From: an uncultured Gammaproteobacteria bacterium
Lineage (GTDB): Bacteria; Pseudomonadota; Gammaproteobacteria; GCA-002705445; GCA-002716945
Direction: 5' to 3'
Assembly (NCBI GenBank): GCA_913046125.1
Contig: CAJWRL010000014.1
Span: 1 to 14,425, forward strand
Length of the DNA stretch: 14,425 bases
The notes beneath the pieces are model-generated. The model was not told the origin of the DNA, did not search any database, and saw nothing but the letters and a program-made list of their open reading frames with translations. The position numbers and the translations under genes are program-made. Shown piece after piece: positions 8,314 to 14,425 of the stretch (the first letter of the stretch is position 1; each line of letters begins with the position of its first letter).

Positions 8314-9364
8314 AGACATTCTTTTAATAGCAAATGGTCATGAAGTATATAAAAATGACCTTAGCAAGTTTGTACAGAATATACATCACATAGATATTTA
8401 TTCAGATGACGAGCATCATCTGAATTCATTAGATTCATTTAAAAGCTATATCAAAAATAAAAATCTTCTTGATCGAGAAACAAAGGTTATATACGCATCT
8501 GGCTTGGAGGGAAAAAAAGATATACAACAGTACATAGAAAGTAACTTTGATGTATTTGGTATCCCACTAACTCAATTTGATGAGATAAGTGATTTAAACA
8601 AAATTCATAATTCTTTGCTTAAAAATAAAATTAAAATTCCAGAAATATCAGATACTTTTCACTATAAATCTCTAAGTAAAAGCTATAATAGTTCGGGTGG
8701 CATTGGTGTGGGAAATAATATATTCTCATCTAACACATACTTTCAAAAATTTATCCCAGGTAAAACTTTTTCAATTTCTTTTATTGCGAGTGATTCTGAT
8801 CCAGTTATACTGGGCTTTAATCAACTTTTCATTGTTGAAAATAATACAAAATATCCTTTTTTACATGCAGGCGCGATGACTATCGATTTTGAGCAACCAT
8901 ACAGAGGATACATGTTAGATTGGATTAAGGCCATCACAAAGTATTATAGTCTAACCGGATTTATCAGCACAGATTTCAAGATATTTAGTAACAACTTAGA
9001 AATTCTTGACATAAATCCTCGACTATCTGGCAGCTATCGACTGTATACAAGAAAATACAAAAACCTTATGTTTAATCATATGAAGCCAGGTGATCCTCTA
9101 AATTTAAAAAGCAACGACTACTTTTCTTATATCATTCTCTATGCAAAAAATGATCTTGTAGTTGACAGGCGTATTAGTTCTATTGAAGATGTATCCGACA
9201 CTCCTAATATTGGTCAAGCTATTAAAAAAGATATGCCAATAATGACATTGAATATAAGAGCTAATAATCAACATAACCTTCTTAAGGAGATAAAAAGAAG
9301 AATTATAAGTGCTATGAAAATAATAGACTGTTATAATACACAGCTAGATTATGAACAATATTAG
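8282..9364 (+). CDS. orfY: ATP-grasp family protein of the H4MPT gene cluster (orfY position)
   Basis: 360 residues from the ATG at 8282. It resembles the predicted ATP-dependent carboligases of COG2232. A gene of this type sits between mtdB and mch in methylotroph C1 clusters, where it is often called orfY; its reaction is not known to me. ATP-grasp features: a glycine-rich loop GGIGVG about residues 139-144, FQKFIPGKTFSISF, and the metal-binding C-terminal block FKIF..LEILDINPRLSGS, with the usual Asp and ExNPR-like pattern (here DINPR). ATP-grasp enzymes couple a carboxylate to an amine, so a ligation in H4MPT or methylofuran side-chain synthesis is plausible (inference). The start is uncertain: ATG 8282 overlaps mtdB by 32 bp, while TTG at 8270 or 8294 would also fit, and no Shine-Dalgarno decides. 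It overlaps mch by 14 bp. Confidence 0.82.
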   Translation: MHLSLHKKAYRDILLIANGHEVYKNDLSKFVQNIHHIDIYSDDEHHLNSLDSFKSYIKNKNLLDRETKVIYASGLEGKKDIQQYIESNFDVFGIPLTQFDEISDLNKIHNSLLKNKIKIPEISDTFHYKSLSKSYNSSGGIGVGNNIFSSNTYFQKFIPGKTFSISFIASDSDPVILGFNQLFIVENNTKYPFLHAGAMTIDFEQPYRGYMLDWIKAITKYYSLTGFISTDFKIFSNNLEILDINPRLSGSYRLYTRKYKNLMFNHMKPGDPLNLKSNDYFSYIILYAKNDLVVDRRISSIEDVSDTPNIGQAIKKDMPIMTLNIRANNQHNLLKEIKRRIISAMKIIDCYNTQLDYEQY

Positions 9365-10316
9365 CGTCAATAAACAAGTCAAACCTCTAGTAGAAAAACT
9401 TGTTGAATCTCATGAAAAACTGAATTTAGAAATATCTGAGTCTGATGGCGGAGCTAAAATTATTGATGCTGGAATTAAGGCCAGGGGATGCCTTGAGGCA
9501 GGAAGACTTATTACTGAAATATGTATGGGTGGACTAGGTTCGGTCAGCTTATCTATGACTCATTCGGCTCCAAATTGGCCTCTTTCGATACATGTACATA
9601 GTACAGATCCAGTTTTATCATGCCTTGGAAGTCAATACGCAGGCTGGTCTCTGTCATTTGTGCAAAATGATGATAACTTCTCTGCTTTGGGGTCAGGTCC
9701 ATGTAGGGCTCTTGCTGGAAAAGAGGATATATTTAAAGATATTGGCTATAAGGACAAATTTTTCTCAACTGTTGTCGTTTTAGAGGTTGATCAAAAACCC
9801 CCACAAGAGATCATTGACAAGGTTGTCACTGACTGTGACATCTCAGAAAAAAATCTAACTGTAATACTTACACCTACAAGGTCGTTATGCGGCACAACTC
9901 AAGTGGTCGGCAGAGTTCTTGAAGTAGGATTGCATAAAGTCCATGAACTTGGGTTCCCTATAGATAAAGTGGTTGATGGTTTTGGGTCTGCTCCATTACC
10001 ACCACCCGCACCTGATTTTTTGATAGGCATGGGAAGAACTAATGATGCTATTTTATATGGCGGGCTTGTCCATCTTTATGTCGATACTCCTAATGATGAT
10101 GCTGAGGAGTTAGCAAAGAGATTACCTAGCTCGACTTCAAAAGATTACGGAAAACCATTTGCTGATATATTTAAAGAATATAAATATGATTTCTATCAAA
10201 TAGACAAAATGTTATTCAGTCCAGCAAAAGTTATAGTGTCAAGTTTAAAAACTGGGAAATCATACACCTCTGGAAATATCGATCTATCATTGATGGATAA
10301 TTCATTTAATAAATGA
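9351..10316 (+). CDS. mch: Methenyl-H4MPT cyclohydrolase
   Basis: 321 residues, full length for the family. Hydrolyses methenyl-H4MPT to N5-formyl-H4MPT in the cytoplasm, between MtdB and the Fhc complex. Characteristic segments: DAGIKARGCLEAGRLITEICMGG (39-61), HSAPNWPLSIHVHSTDP (71-87), GSQYAGWSLSF (93-103), GSGPCRALAGKE (114-125), PTRSLCGTTQVVGRVLE (175-191) and the proline-rich GSAPLPPPAPDFLIGMGRTND (212-232). The ATG at 9351 is inside the 3' end of the preceding ATP-grasp gene, without a visible Shine-Dalgarno, so it probably relies on coupled translation. Its stop overlaps the next start as ATGA. Confidence 0.97.
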   Translation: MNNISVNKQVKPLVEKLVESHEKLNLEISESDGGAKIIDAGIKARGCLEAGRLITEICMGGLGSVSLSMTHSAPNWPLSIHVHSTDPVLSCLGSQYAGWSLSFVQNDDNFSALGSGPCRALAGKEDIFKDIGYKDKFFSTVVVLEVDQKPPQEIIDKVVTDCDISEKNLTVILTPTRSLCGTTQVVGRVLEVGLHKVHELGFPIDKVVDGFGSAPLPPPAPDFLIGMGRTNDAILYGGLVHLYVDTPNDDAEELAKRLPSSTSKDYGKPFADIFKEYKYDFYQIDKMLFSPAKVIVSSLKTGKSYTSGNIDLSLMDNSFNK

Positions 10317-11182
10317 TACGCACACTAATTCTTACTGAAAAGGAAGGATGGCATTATCAACAACTAAAGTTATCTCTCACTAAACTGAATCATTCCGTCG
10401 ACTCTGCATGTATATCAGATATCAATATAGTATTGGGGAAGAATGAAACTATTTTAGAAAATCAAGGAGAACGTTTACCCAAAATCGATAATGTCATTGT
10501 TAGATTCATACCCGGAGGGACATTAGAAGAAATTGTATTCTATTTGAATATCCTGAAAATATTTGAATCAATGAATGTGAGGGTAGTGAATAATGCAAGA
10601 TCTATTGAATCTACAGTTGATAAATTATACACATCTTACTTGCTCAACAAGAATAAGATAAACTGTCCAGAGACTTATATTTTCAGGGGTCAAAAAGCAG
10701 CTTCAGGATTTATCTCAAACTATAACTTTAAATCTAAATTAATATATAAACCATTATTTGGATCACAAGGTGATAACATAAGATTAATTGAAAGACCTAG
10801 CGATTTAGAAAAACTCGAAAACCAGACTAATATTTATTATTTCCAAGAGTACTTAGACAATAGTCCTAATTATGATTATCGAGTATTAGTTATAAATAAT
10901 AATGATAATATAAAATATTTTTATATGACTAGATACGGTGAGACCTTCATAAATAATTTTTCTAAAGGAGCAAAATGTATCAAAGAAAAATTAAATGAAG
11001 ATGTCATCGAGCTAGCAATAAAATCTTCTAGATTACTCAATATTGATTTTTGTGGTGTCGATATAATTGAATATAAACGTCAATATTATGTTATCGAAGT
11101 AAATAGTATCCCAGCGTGGAAAGGACTTCAGAAAGTAGAGTCTGCAAATATCTCTGATTATATTACAAGCCTATTTGCTTAA
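10313..11182 (+). CDS. orf5: RimK/MptN-like ATP-grasp ligase (Orf5)
   Basis: 289 residues, ATP-grasp fold of the RimK group, which adds glutamate to a carboxylate through an acyl-phosphate. MptN, which adds alpha-L-glutamate to H4MPT in methanogens, belongs to this group. Visible parts: VDKLYTSYLL (pre-ATP-grasp boundary), the ATP-binding YKPLFGSQGDNI loop (about 145-156), YYFQEYL, DYRVLVI, and the C-terminal CGVDIIEY...VIEVNSIPAWKGLQ with the Mg-binding Asp, Glu and Asn. The gene between mch and orf7 is known as orf5 in methylotrophs. A role in glutamyl addition to H4MPT or to the polyglutamate tail of methylofuran is inference. The ATG overlaps the mch stop by four bases, so it is translationally coupled. 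Confidence 0.88.
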   Translation: MIRTLILTEKEGWHYQQLKLSLTKLNHSVDSACISDINIVLGKNETILENQGERLPKIDNVIVRFIPGGTLEEIVFYLNILKIFESMNVRVVNNARSIESTVDKLYTSYLLNKNKINCPETYIFRGQKAASGFISNYNFKSKLIYKPLFGSQGDNIRLIERPSDLEKLENQTNIYYFQEYLDNSPNYDYRVLVINNNDNIKYFYMTRYGETFINNFSKGAKCIKEKLNEDVIELAIKSSRLLNIDFCGVDIIEYKRQYYVIEVNSIPAWKGLQKVESANISDYITSLFA

Positions 11183-11190
11183 TTTATTTC

Positions 11191-12066
11191 ATGAAAATAT
11201 CAGAAACCAAAATAAAGTTTGATCAAAAAAAAATTGAATCATCATACATAACTTCATGTTCTTATGATGTGCAATGTATCAAGCCAGGTAATGTTAATTA
11301 TGTTTCAGGACATCCTGATACAGCCATTGATGATTTCGTAAAAAGTTATGAAGTAACATCGAATATGATAACCTTACCTAATTTATCATTAGGACAAAGA
11401 ATATATAAATGCGTTGAAAGTACTAGAGAAGCAGTAGATACTAATACTAACTTAGGGATAATTCTCTTGTGCTCTGTCTTTATACAATCACTTCTAGCAG
11501 ATGAAAAATACACACTCTGCGAGGCTATCAAAGCTATTATCATGGATGCATCTCAGCAAGATGTAACTGACGTGTGTAATGCTATTTCATTAGCTGATCC
11601 TGGCGGACTTGGCTCACATGAAAGTTATGACGTTAGATCAAGACCAGATATAAGTCTTCATGAAATAATGTCTTTATCTTCGGATTACGACCAAATCTCA
11701 AATCAATATTCAAAGTATTTTAATGACATATTTAATTTCATAATCCCAACTTTACATAACTCAATGAGCGAAATAAAAGACACGAAATATGCAATATCGT
11801 ATAGTTTTCTAAAAATACTAGAAAAGTACCCAGATTCTCATATTACTCGCAAATATGGCCATAAAATTGCAAAAAAGACTAGCAAAGAGGCCTCTGATTT
11901 GATAAAAATATTAGACGGGGATACTCGACATGAGTCATGGGGTAAAAATCTAATGTCTCTTGATATGCATTTTAAAATGACTCGGGTTAATCCAGGGACA
12001 ACAGCTGATCTATTAGTCGTTTCAATGATGATATACGATTACTTCATTGGAATTGATAATGCCTAG
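11191..12066 (+). CDS. orf7: CitG-like protein (triphosphoribosyl-dephospho-CoA synthase family, Orf7)
   Basis: 291 residues. CitG enzymes use ATP as a ribosyl donor, displacing adenine to make an alpha-1,2-ribosyl bond on dephospho-CoA. Conserved marks are present: KPGNVNYVSGH (31-41), TNTNLGIILL (84-93) and LADPGGLGSHESYDVRSRPD (135-154). No citrate lyase gene is near; the gene lies between orf5 and fae as in other methylotrophs, where it is called orf7 and linked to the H4MPT pathway. H4MPT contains a ribosyl-phosphate joined to a ribitol, so a CitG-type ribosyl transfer in cofactor assembly is attractive but unproven (inference). It starts 8 bp after orf5 without a clear Shine-Dalgarno and ends 41 bp before fae. 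Confidence 0.85.
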   Translation: MKISETKIKFDQKKIESSYITSCSYDVQCIKPGNVNYVSGHPDTAIDDFVKSYEVTSNMITLPNLSLGQRIYKCVESTREAVDTNTNLGIILLCSVFIQSLLADEKYTLCEAIKAIIMDASQQDVTDVCNAISLADPGGLGSHESYDVRSRPDISLHEIMSLSSDYDQISNQYSKYFNDIFNFIIPTLHNSMSEIKDTKYAISYSFLKILEKYPDSHITRKYGHKIAKKTSKEASDLIKILDGDTRHESWGKNLMSLDMHFKMTRVNPGTTADLLVVSMMIYDYFIGIDNA

Positions 12067-12075
12067 TCTGTGTCC

Positions 12076-12089
12076 GTTTATTAATAAAC
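12076..12089. repeat. 14-bp perfect palindrome ahead of fae
   Basis: GTTTATTAATAAAC reads the same on both strands and lies in the 41-bp gap between orf7 and fae, 7 bp before the fae Shine-Dalgarno. It could be an operator, a weak RNA hairpin protecting the fae message after processing, or chance in AT-rich DNA. No T-run follows on either strand, so it is not an intrinsic terminator. Confidence 0.45.
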
Positions 12090-12096
12090 AAAAAAA

Positions 12097-12101
12097 AGGA
12101 G
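12097..12101 (+). promoter_or_regulatory. Strong ribosome binding site of fae
   Basis: AGGAG after an A-run, 6 nt before the fae ATG at 12108: the best Shine-Dalgarno in the window. Fae is usually among the most abundant proteins of methylotrophs, which fits. Confidence 0.88.
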
Positions 12102-12107
12102 ATAATA

Positions 12108-12620
12108 ATGGCAGTAGTCGACAAAGTATTAGTTGGTGAAGCACTAGTTGTAACCGAAGGTGGGGATAACGAAATTTCACATATCGACTTATTAATGGGA
12201 CCACGTGGTTCTGCAGTAGAAGATGCATTTTGTAACACACTTTGTAATAACAAAGATGGTTTTACATCTTTATTAGCTGTAGTCTCACCTAACCTACCAT
12301 GTAAACCAAGCACAGCGATGTTTAATAAGGTCACCATTAAAGGTGCTAAACAAGCTGTTCAAATGTTTGGTCCAGCACAGGCAGCTGTTGCAAGAGCTGT
12401 AACAGAGTGTGTGGAAGATGGAACAATTCCAGCTGATGAAGCTGATGATATTTTCATATGTGTAGGCGTATTTATTCATTGGGACGCTGATGACAACAAA
12501 CGCATCTACGATTACAATTTTGAAGCTACAAAAATGGCTATCAAAAATGCTGTAAGTGGTGAGCCTAAAGCACAAGATGTTGTTGCTAAGAAAGCTACAG
12601 AACACCCATTTGAAAAATAA
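12108..12620 (+). CDS. fae: Formaldehyde-activating enzyme (5,6,7,8-H4MPT hydro-lyase)
   Basis: 170 residues. Catalyses condensation of formaldehyde with H4MPT to methylene-H4MPT, the entry step of the pathway and the main formaldehyde detoxification in methylotrophs; cytoplasmic. The Fae signature is complete: VGEALVV (9-15), NEISHIDLLMGPRGSAVEDAF with the invariant His25, GFTSLLAVVSPNLPCKPSTAMFNKVTI, QAVQMFGPAQAAVARAV, ADEADDIFICVGVFIHW and the C-terminal HPFEK. Compared with the M. extorquens sequence as I recall it, the loop before the NE..HID motif is three residues longer (TEGGD region). This is stand-alone Fae, without the C-terminal hexulose-phosphate synthase fusion of archaea. Base composition looks less AT-rich than the neighbours, as expected for a highly expressed gene. 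A strong Shine-Dalgarno precedes it and a strong terminator follows. Confidence 0.98.
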   Translation: MAVVDKVLVGEALVVTEGGDNEISHIDLLMGPRGSAVEDAFCNTLCNNKDGFTSLLAVVSPNLPCKPSTAMFNKVTIKGAKQAVQMFGPAQAAVARAVTECVEDGTIPADEADDIFICVGVFIHWDADDNKRIYDYNFEATKMAIKNAVSGEPKAQDVVAKKATEHPFEK

Positions 12621-12641
12621 TCAAACTTGATTAGTTCAATT

Positions 12642-12670
12642 AGAGCCAGCTATTCGCTGGCTCTTTTTTT
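12642..12670 (+). terminator. Rho-independent terminator after fae
   Basis: A perfect 9-bp stem, AGAGCCAGC (12642-12650) pairing with GCTGGCTCT (12656-12664), with a 5-nt TATTC loop, followed by T's to 12670. It closes the mptG-to-fae operon 21 bp after the fae stop. It works only rightward: on the minus strand no T-run follows the stem. The convergent HisA-like gene ends within it. Confidence 0.95.
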
Positions 12671-13327
12671 TATAACATAATTGCTTATTTTCTTGCTCAT
12701 CAAAAGTGATGAGACTAAAGCACCTGAAATGTTCATTTTACTTAACTTATATAAATCTAGAATAGAATTAACACCTCCTCCAACATAGTATTCTGTATCA
12801 GAATTCTTTGGCATTCCACGTAGATATCTAAAGTCAGGCCCTTTTTTACTACCTACATCGGAAATGTTCATAAAAATAACTTTTTTCTTGTAAGAGGAGT
12901 GAAACTTTTTGAAATATTGTGTTCCAAGAAATCGGTTTTTATAGTCATATGAGTGAATGTGATCTTTATAAACATAATTAATTAACCTTATATCTTCACA
13001 AGATTCACTACATAAGATAGGAGTTATATTTTTGATGCTCAATTTTTTTATTTTTTTTGAACCTACGTCTACCCAAAAGATCTTATTCCTGAACATGTTA
13101 GCTATTTTGTAAATGATATCAATATTGTCACCATAACCATCAAGTAAGTCTAGATCAGCAAGATATATCGTAGACGGTTTATATCTAATTATTAAAGCTT
13201 TGATAAAAGCAATAGGATTTGATGAATACGTGGTAACAAGATCTATCGGTTCGTATGAGGCTCTATCACCTTGAATAGCTCTTACAACTTTGCCTTTTTT
13301 TAGATCAATTGCAGGTATAATATTCAT
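12650..13327 (-). CDS. HisA/HisF-related TIM-barrel protein of the H4MPT cluster
   Basis: 225 residues from the ATG at 13327. It begins MNIIPAIDLKKGKVVRAIQGD like HisA, and such HisA/HisF-related proteins are known from methanogens and methylotrophs; function unknown. Asp8 and Asp128 (in HSYDYK) match the two catalytic Asp positions of HisA/HisF by my alignment by eye. The first phosphate loop is DVGSKK (87-92) rather than GGGIR; the second, VGGGVNS (182-188), is kept. The segment NISDVGSKKGPD (154-165) aligns with the TDISRDGTLSGPN type of HisA but lacks its Asp residues, so it is probably not a histidine enzyme. A phosphosugar-like substrate in cofactor synthesis is inferred. Upstream in-frame extension to 13447 is rejected because the family starts at this Met. 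Its start overlaps the divergent gene's start, and its last codons lie in the fae terminator. Confidence 0.82.
   Translation of the reverse strand: MNIIPAIDLKKGKVVRAIQGDRASYEPIDLVTTYSSNPIAFIKALIIRYKPSTIYLADLDLLDGYGDNIDIIYKIANMFRNKIFWVDVGSKKIKKLSIKNITPILCSESCEDIRLINYVYKDHIHSYDYKNRFLGTQYFKKFHSSYKKKVIFMNISDVGSKKGPDFRYLRGMPKNSDTEYYVGGGVNSILDLYKLSKMNISGALVSSLLMSKKISNYVIKKRASE
13316..13321 (+). promoter_or_regulatory. Possible -10 box for the ATP-grasp gene at 13326
   Basis: A consensus TATAAT lies 4 nt before the ATG at 13326 and 7 nt before the ATG at 13329, inside the HisA-like coding sequence. Its transcript would begin about at the start codon. No convincing -35 is seen at 16-18 bp; TTGCCT (13290-13295) is 20 bp away. 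AGG at 13313-13315 is the only Shine-Dalgarno-like element. Confidence 0.35.
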
Positions 13328-14243
13328 GATGAAAAAGATTCTTATATTTGAGTATATTACAGGTGGAGGCCTCATTGAAAAGAAAGTTGATAATAGCCTA
13401 CTTTTTGAAGCTGAAATTATTCTTAATTCCCTCATTGAAACATACAATTATAAGGTAAGTTTTTTTTGTGATTACAGACATAGGTTTAGGCATAAAAAGG
13501 GGGCTATTATAGTCTCAAATGATAACACTGAGATAATATACGACAGTAAATTTATAAATAAGTATGATTTTTATCTTCCGATATGTCCTGAAACTCATAT
13601 GATTTATTACACTTATTTAAAAAAAATAACTGACTCAGTGAATAATATGAATCTATCATCTGTTCAAACAATTTTTGCAACAAGTGACAAGTTAACTTTT
13701 AGACAGATATGCAATAAAAAAAATATTTCTAGCCCTGATTCGTTTGATATTAGCAAAAGAAATCAACTTTACATTGAAAAAGATAGGACTGGCTGTGGAT
13801 GTGTAAATACAAGGATTATCAAAGAAAAACGGACTGACACAAAAGATAAAATAACAGAGAAATATATACCAGGGCAAAGTTACAGTGTCAGCTTACACAT
13901 ATCACACAAAAGCTATAATATAATGTCGATTAATAAACAAATAACGCAAAAGATAAATAATTCCATTAAATTGAAGGCGCTTCTAGTTAATATCTATCCC
14001 TCATTTAGAGATCATTTATTCCATTTTATTGATAATATTTTAAGTGTTTTTCCAAATCTCAGAGGTTTTGTTGGTGTAGATTTCATTGAGTATAAGGGAG
14101 AGTTATTTTTAATCGAGATAAATCCAAGATATACAACTTCTATGTCTCTTATTGAGAAATGTAAAAACAAACATCCATTGGATTACATATACAAGAAAAC
14201 AAATGACTATGCAGGAAAATCATGTCAGCTAAAACTAATTTAA
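13326..14243 (+). CDS. ATP-grasp ligase resembling tyramine-glutamate ligase MfnD (COG1821)
   Basis: 305 residues from ATG 13326 (304 from the adjacent ATG 13329). It begins MMKKILIFEYITGGGL, the type of N-terminus I associate with COG1821 carboligases, which include MfnD of methanofuran synthesis. ATP-grasp parts: SDKLTFRQIC, the Lys and Gly loop IEKDRTGCGC, EKYIPGQSYSVS, and the C-terminal VDFIEYKG...LIEINPRYTTS, with the Mg-binding Asp and ExNPR motif intact. The next gene is MfnF-like, so a glutamyl ligation in methylofuran synthesis is likely (inference); methylotroph methylofuran differs from methanofuran in its side chain, so the exact acceptor may differ. The start overlaps the divergent HisA-like start codon. 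A -10-like TATAAT lies just upstream. The 3' end overlaps the next gene by 22 bp. Confidence 0.82.
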   Translation: MMKKILIFEYITGGGLIEKKVDNSLLFEAEIILNSLIETYNYKVSFFCDYRHRFRHKKGAIIVSNDNTEIIYDSKFINKYDFYLPICPETHMIYYTYLKKITDSVNNMNLSSVQTIFATSDKLTFRQICNKKNISSPDSFDISKRNQLYIEKDRTGCGCVNTRIIKEKRTDTKDKITEKYIPGQSYSVSLHISHKSYNIMSINKQITQKINNSIKLKALLVNIYPSFRDHLFHFIDNILSVFPNLRGFVGVDFIEYKGELFLIEINPRYTTSMSLIEKCKNKHPLDYIYKKTNDYAGKSCQLKLI

Positions 14244-14425
14244 TTAAGATTGGATGGGATATAGGCGGTGCACATATCAAGTATTGTGTTGAGTCTAGAG
14301 AATCTGATGTTATTTGGTATGATATTATCGATTTTGATTTTTGGAGAGATTACGCCAAACTGAGTGATCTTATTATAGGTATTTGTAAAGAATATCATCA
14401 AGAGGGGTCTTCATTAGTGAATTAT
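14222..14425 (+). CDS. H4MPT-linked C1 pathway protein, hydantoinase-like (MfnF/Orf20 family), 3' end missing
   Basis: The first 68 residues are in the window and the frame is open to the edge. The start MSAKTNLIKIGWDIGGAHIKYCV has the IGWDIGGAHxK phosphate-binding motif typical of the H4MPT-linked C1 transfer pathway family (ASKHA-like, annotated as hydantoinase/oxoprolinase), to which archaeal MfnF and methylotroph Orf20 belong. MfnF joins the aminomethyl-furan unit to gamma-glutamyltyramine in methanofuran synthesis. AGGA at 14213-14216, 5 nt before the ATG, supports this start, which lies inside the end of the preceding ATP-grasp gene. Family assignment rests on the N-terminal motif and context only. 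Confidence 0.78.
   Translation, partial: MSAKTNLIKIGWDIGGAHIKYCVESRESDVIWYDIIDFDFWRDYAKLSDLIIGICKEYHQEGSSLVNY

Noticed and set aside
12076..12096. Palindrome before fae as a terminator for orf7
   Set aside because: The stem is AT-only apart from one G-C pair and is followed by A's, not T's, in the transcript direction.
12294..12605. 103-codon minus-strand reading frame inside fae
   Set aside because: Antisense to fae, which is unambiguous; Cys- and Phe-rich composition typical of a shadow frame.
12642..12670. Bidirectional terminator serving the HisA-like gene too
   Set aside because: On the minus strand the stem is followed by AATTGAACT, not a T-run, and the stop codon lies within the hairpin.
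13290..13325. Earlier start for the MfnD-like gene
   Set aside because: The family N-terminus MKKILIFEY begins at 13326-13329; the upstream residues are the antisense of the HisA-like N-terminus.
13328..13447. Forty-residue N-terminal extension of the HisA-like protein
   Set aside because: HisA-type proteins start at MxIIPAIDL, and the extension would be antisense to the well-supported start of the MfnD-like gene.

Overview
The window is a compact, AT-rich bacterial gene cluster for tetrahydromethanopterin (H4MPT)-dependent one-carbon metabolism. This is the archaeal-type pathway that methylotrophic bacteria use to oxidise formaldehyde to formate. The gene set (fae, mtdB, mch, fhcABCD, beta-RFAP synthase and several cofactor-biosynthesis genes) points to a methylotroph, most likely proteobacterial. 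The low G+C (about one third by eye) and near absence of intergenic DNA suggest a small or streamlined genome. I cannot fix the lineage from the sequence alone.

Layout. Bases 1-1810 (+): the 3' part of a di-heme MauG/cytochrome c peroxidase-type gene, then a secreted TlpA-like thioredoxin. Bases 1816-6408 (-): the operon fhcB-fhcA-fhcD-fhcC, whose genes overlap by 1 to 4 bases. A 63-bp divergent promoter region (6409-6471) follows. Bases 6472-12620 (+): beta-RFAP synthase, mtdB, an ATP-grasp gene (orfY position), mch, a RimK-like ATP-grasp gene (orf5), a CitG-like gene (orf7) and fae, closed by a strong intrinsic terminator (12642-12670). Bases 12650-13327 (-): a HisA-like TIM-barrel gene whose last codons lie in that terminator. 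Bases 13326-14425 (+): a third ATP-grasp gene (MfnD/COG1821-like) and the 5' end of an MfnF/Orf20-like gene.

How the genes work together. Fae condenses formaldehyde with H4MPT to methylene-H4MPT. MtdB oxidises it to methenyl-H4MPT, and Mch hydrolyses that to formyl-H4MPT. FhcD moves the formyl group to methylofuran, and FhcA, with FhcB and FhcC, releases formate. Beta-RFAP synthase starts the side chain of H4MPT. The three ATP-grasp proteins, the CitG-like protein, the HisA-like protein and the MfnF-like protein probably build or decorate H4MPT and methylofuran; most of these assignments are by family and neighbourhood only.

There is no gene-free stretch above 300 bases. I saw no RNA gene, insertion sequence, CRISPR array or phage element. 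The pathway itself is known. The less ordinary points are the overlapping head-to-head start codons at 13325-13329, a terminator that is also coding sequence, candidate leaderless starts, and several cofactor genes of unproven function.
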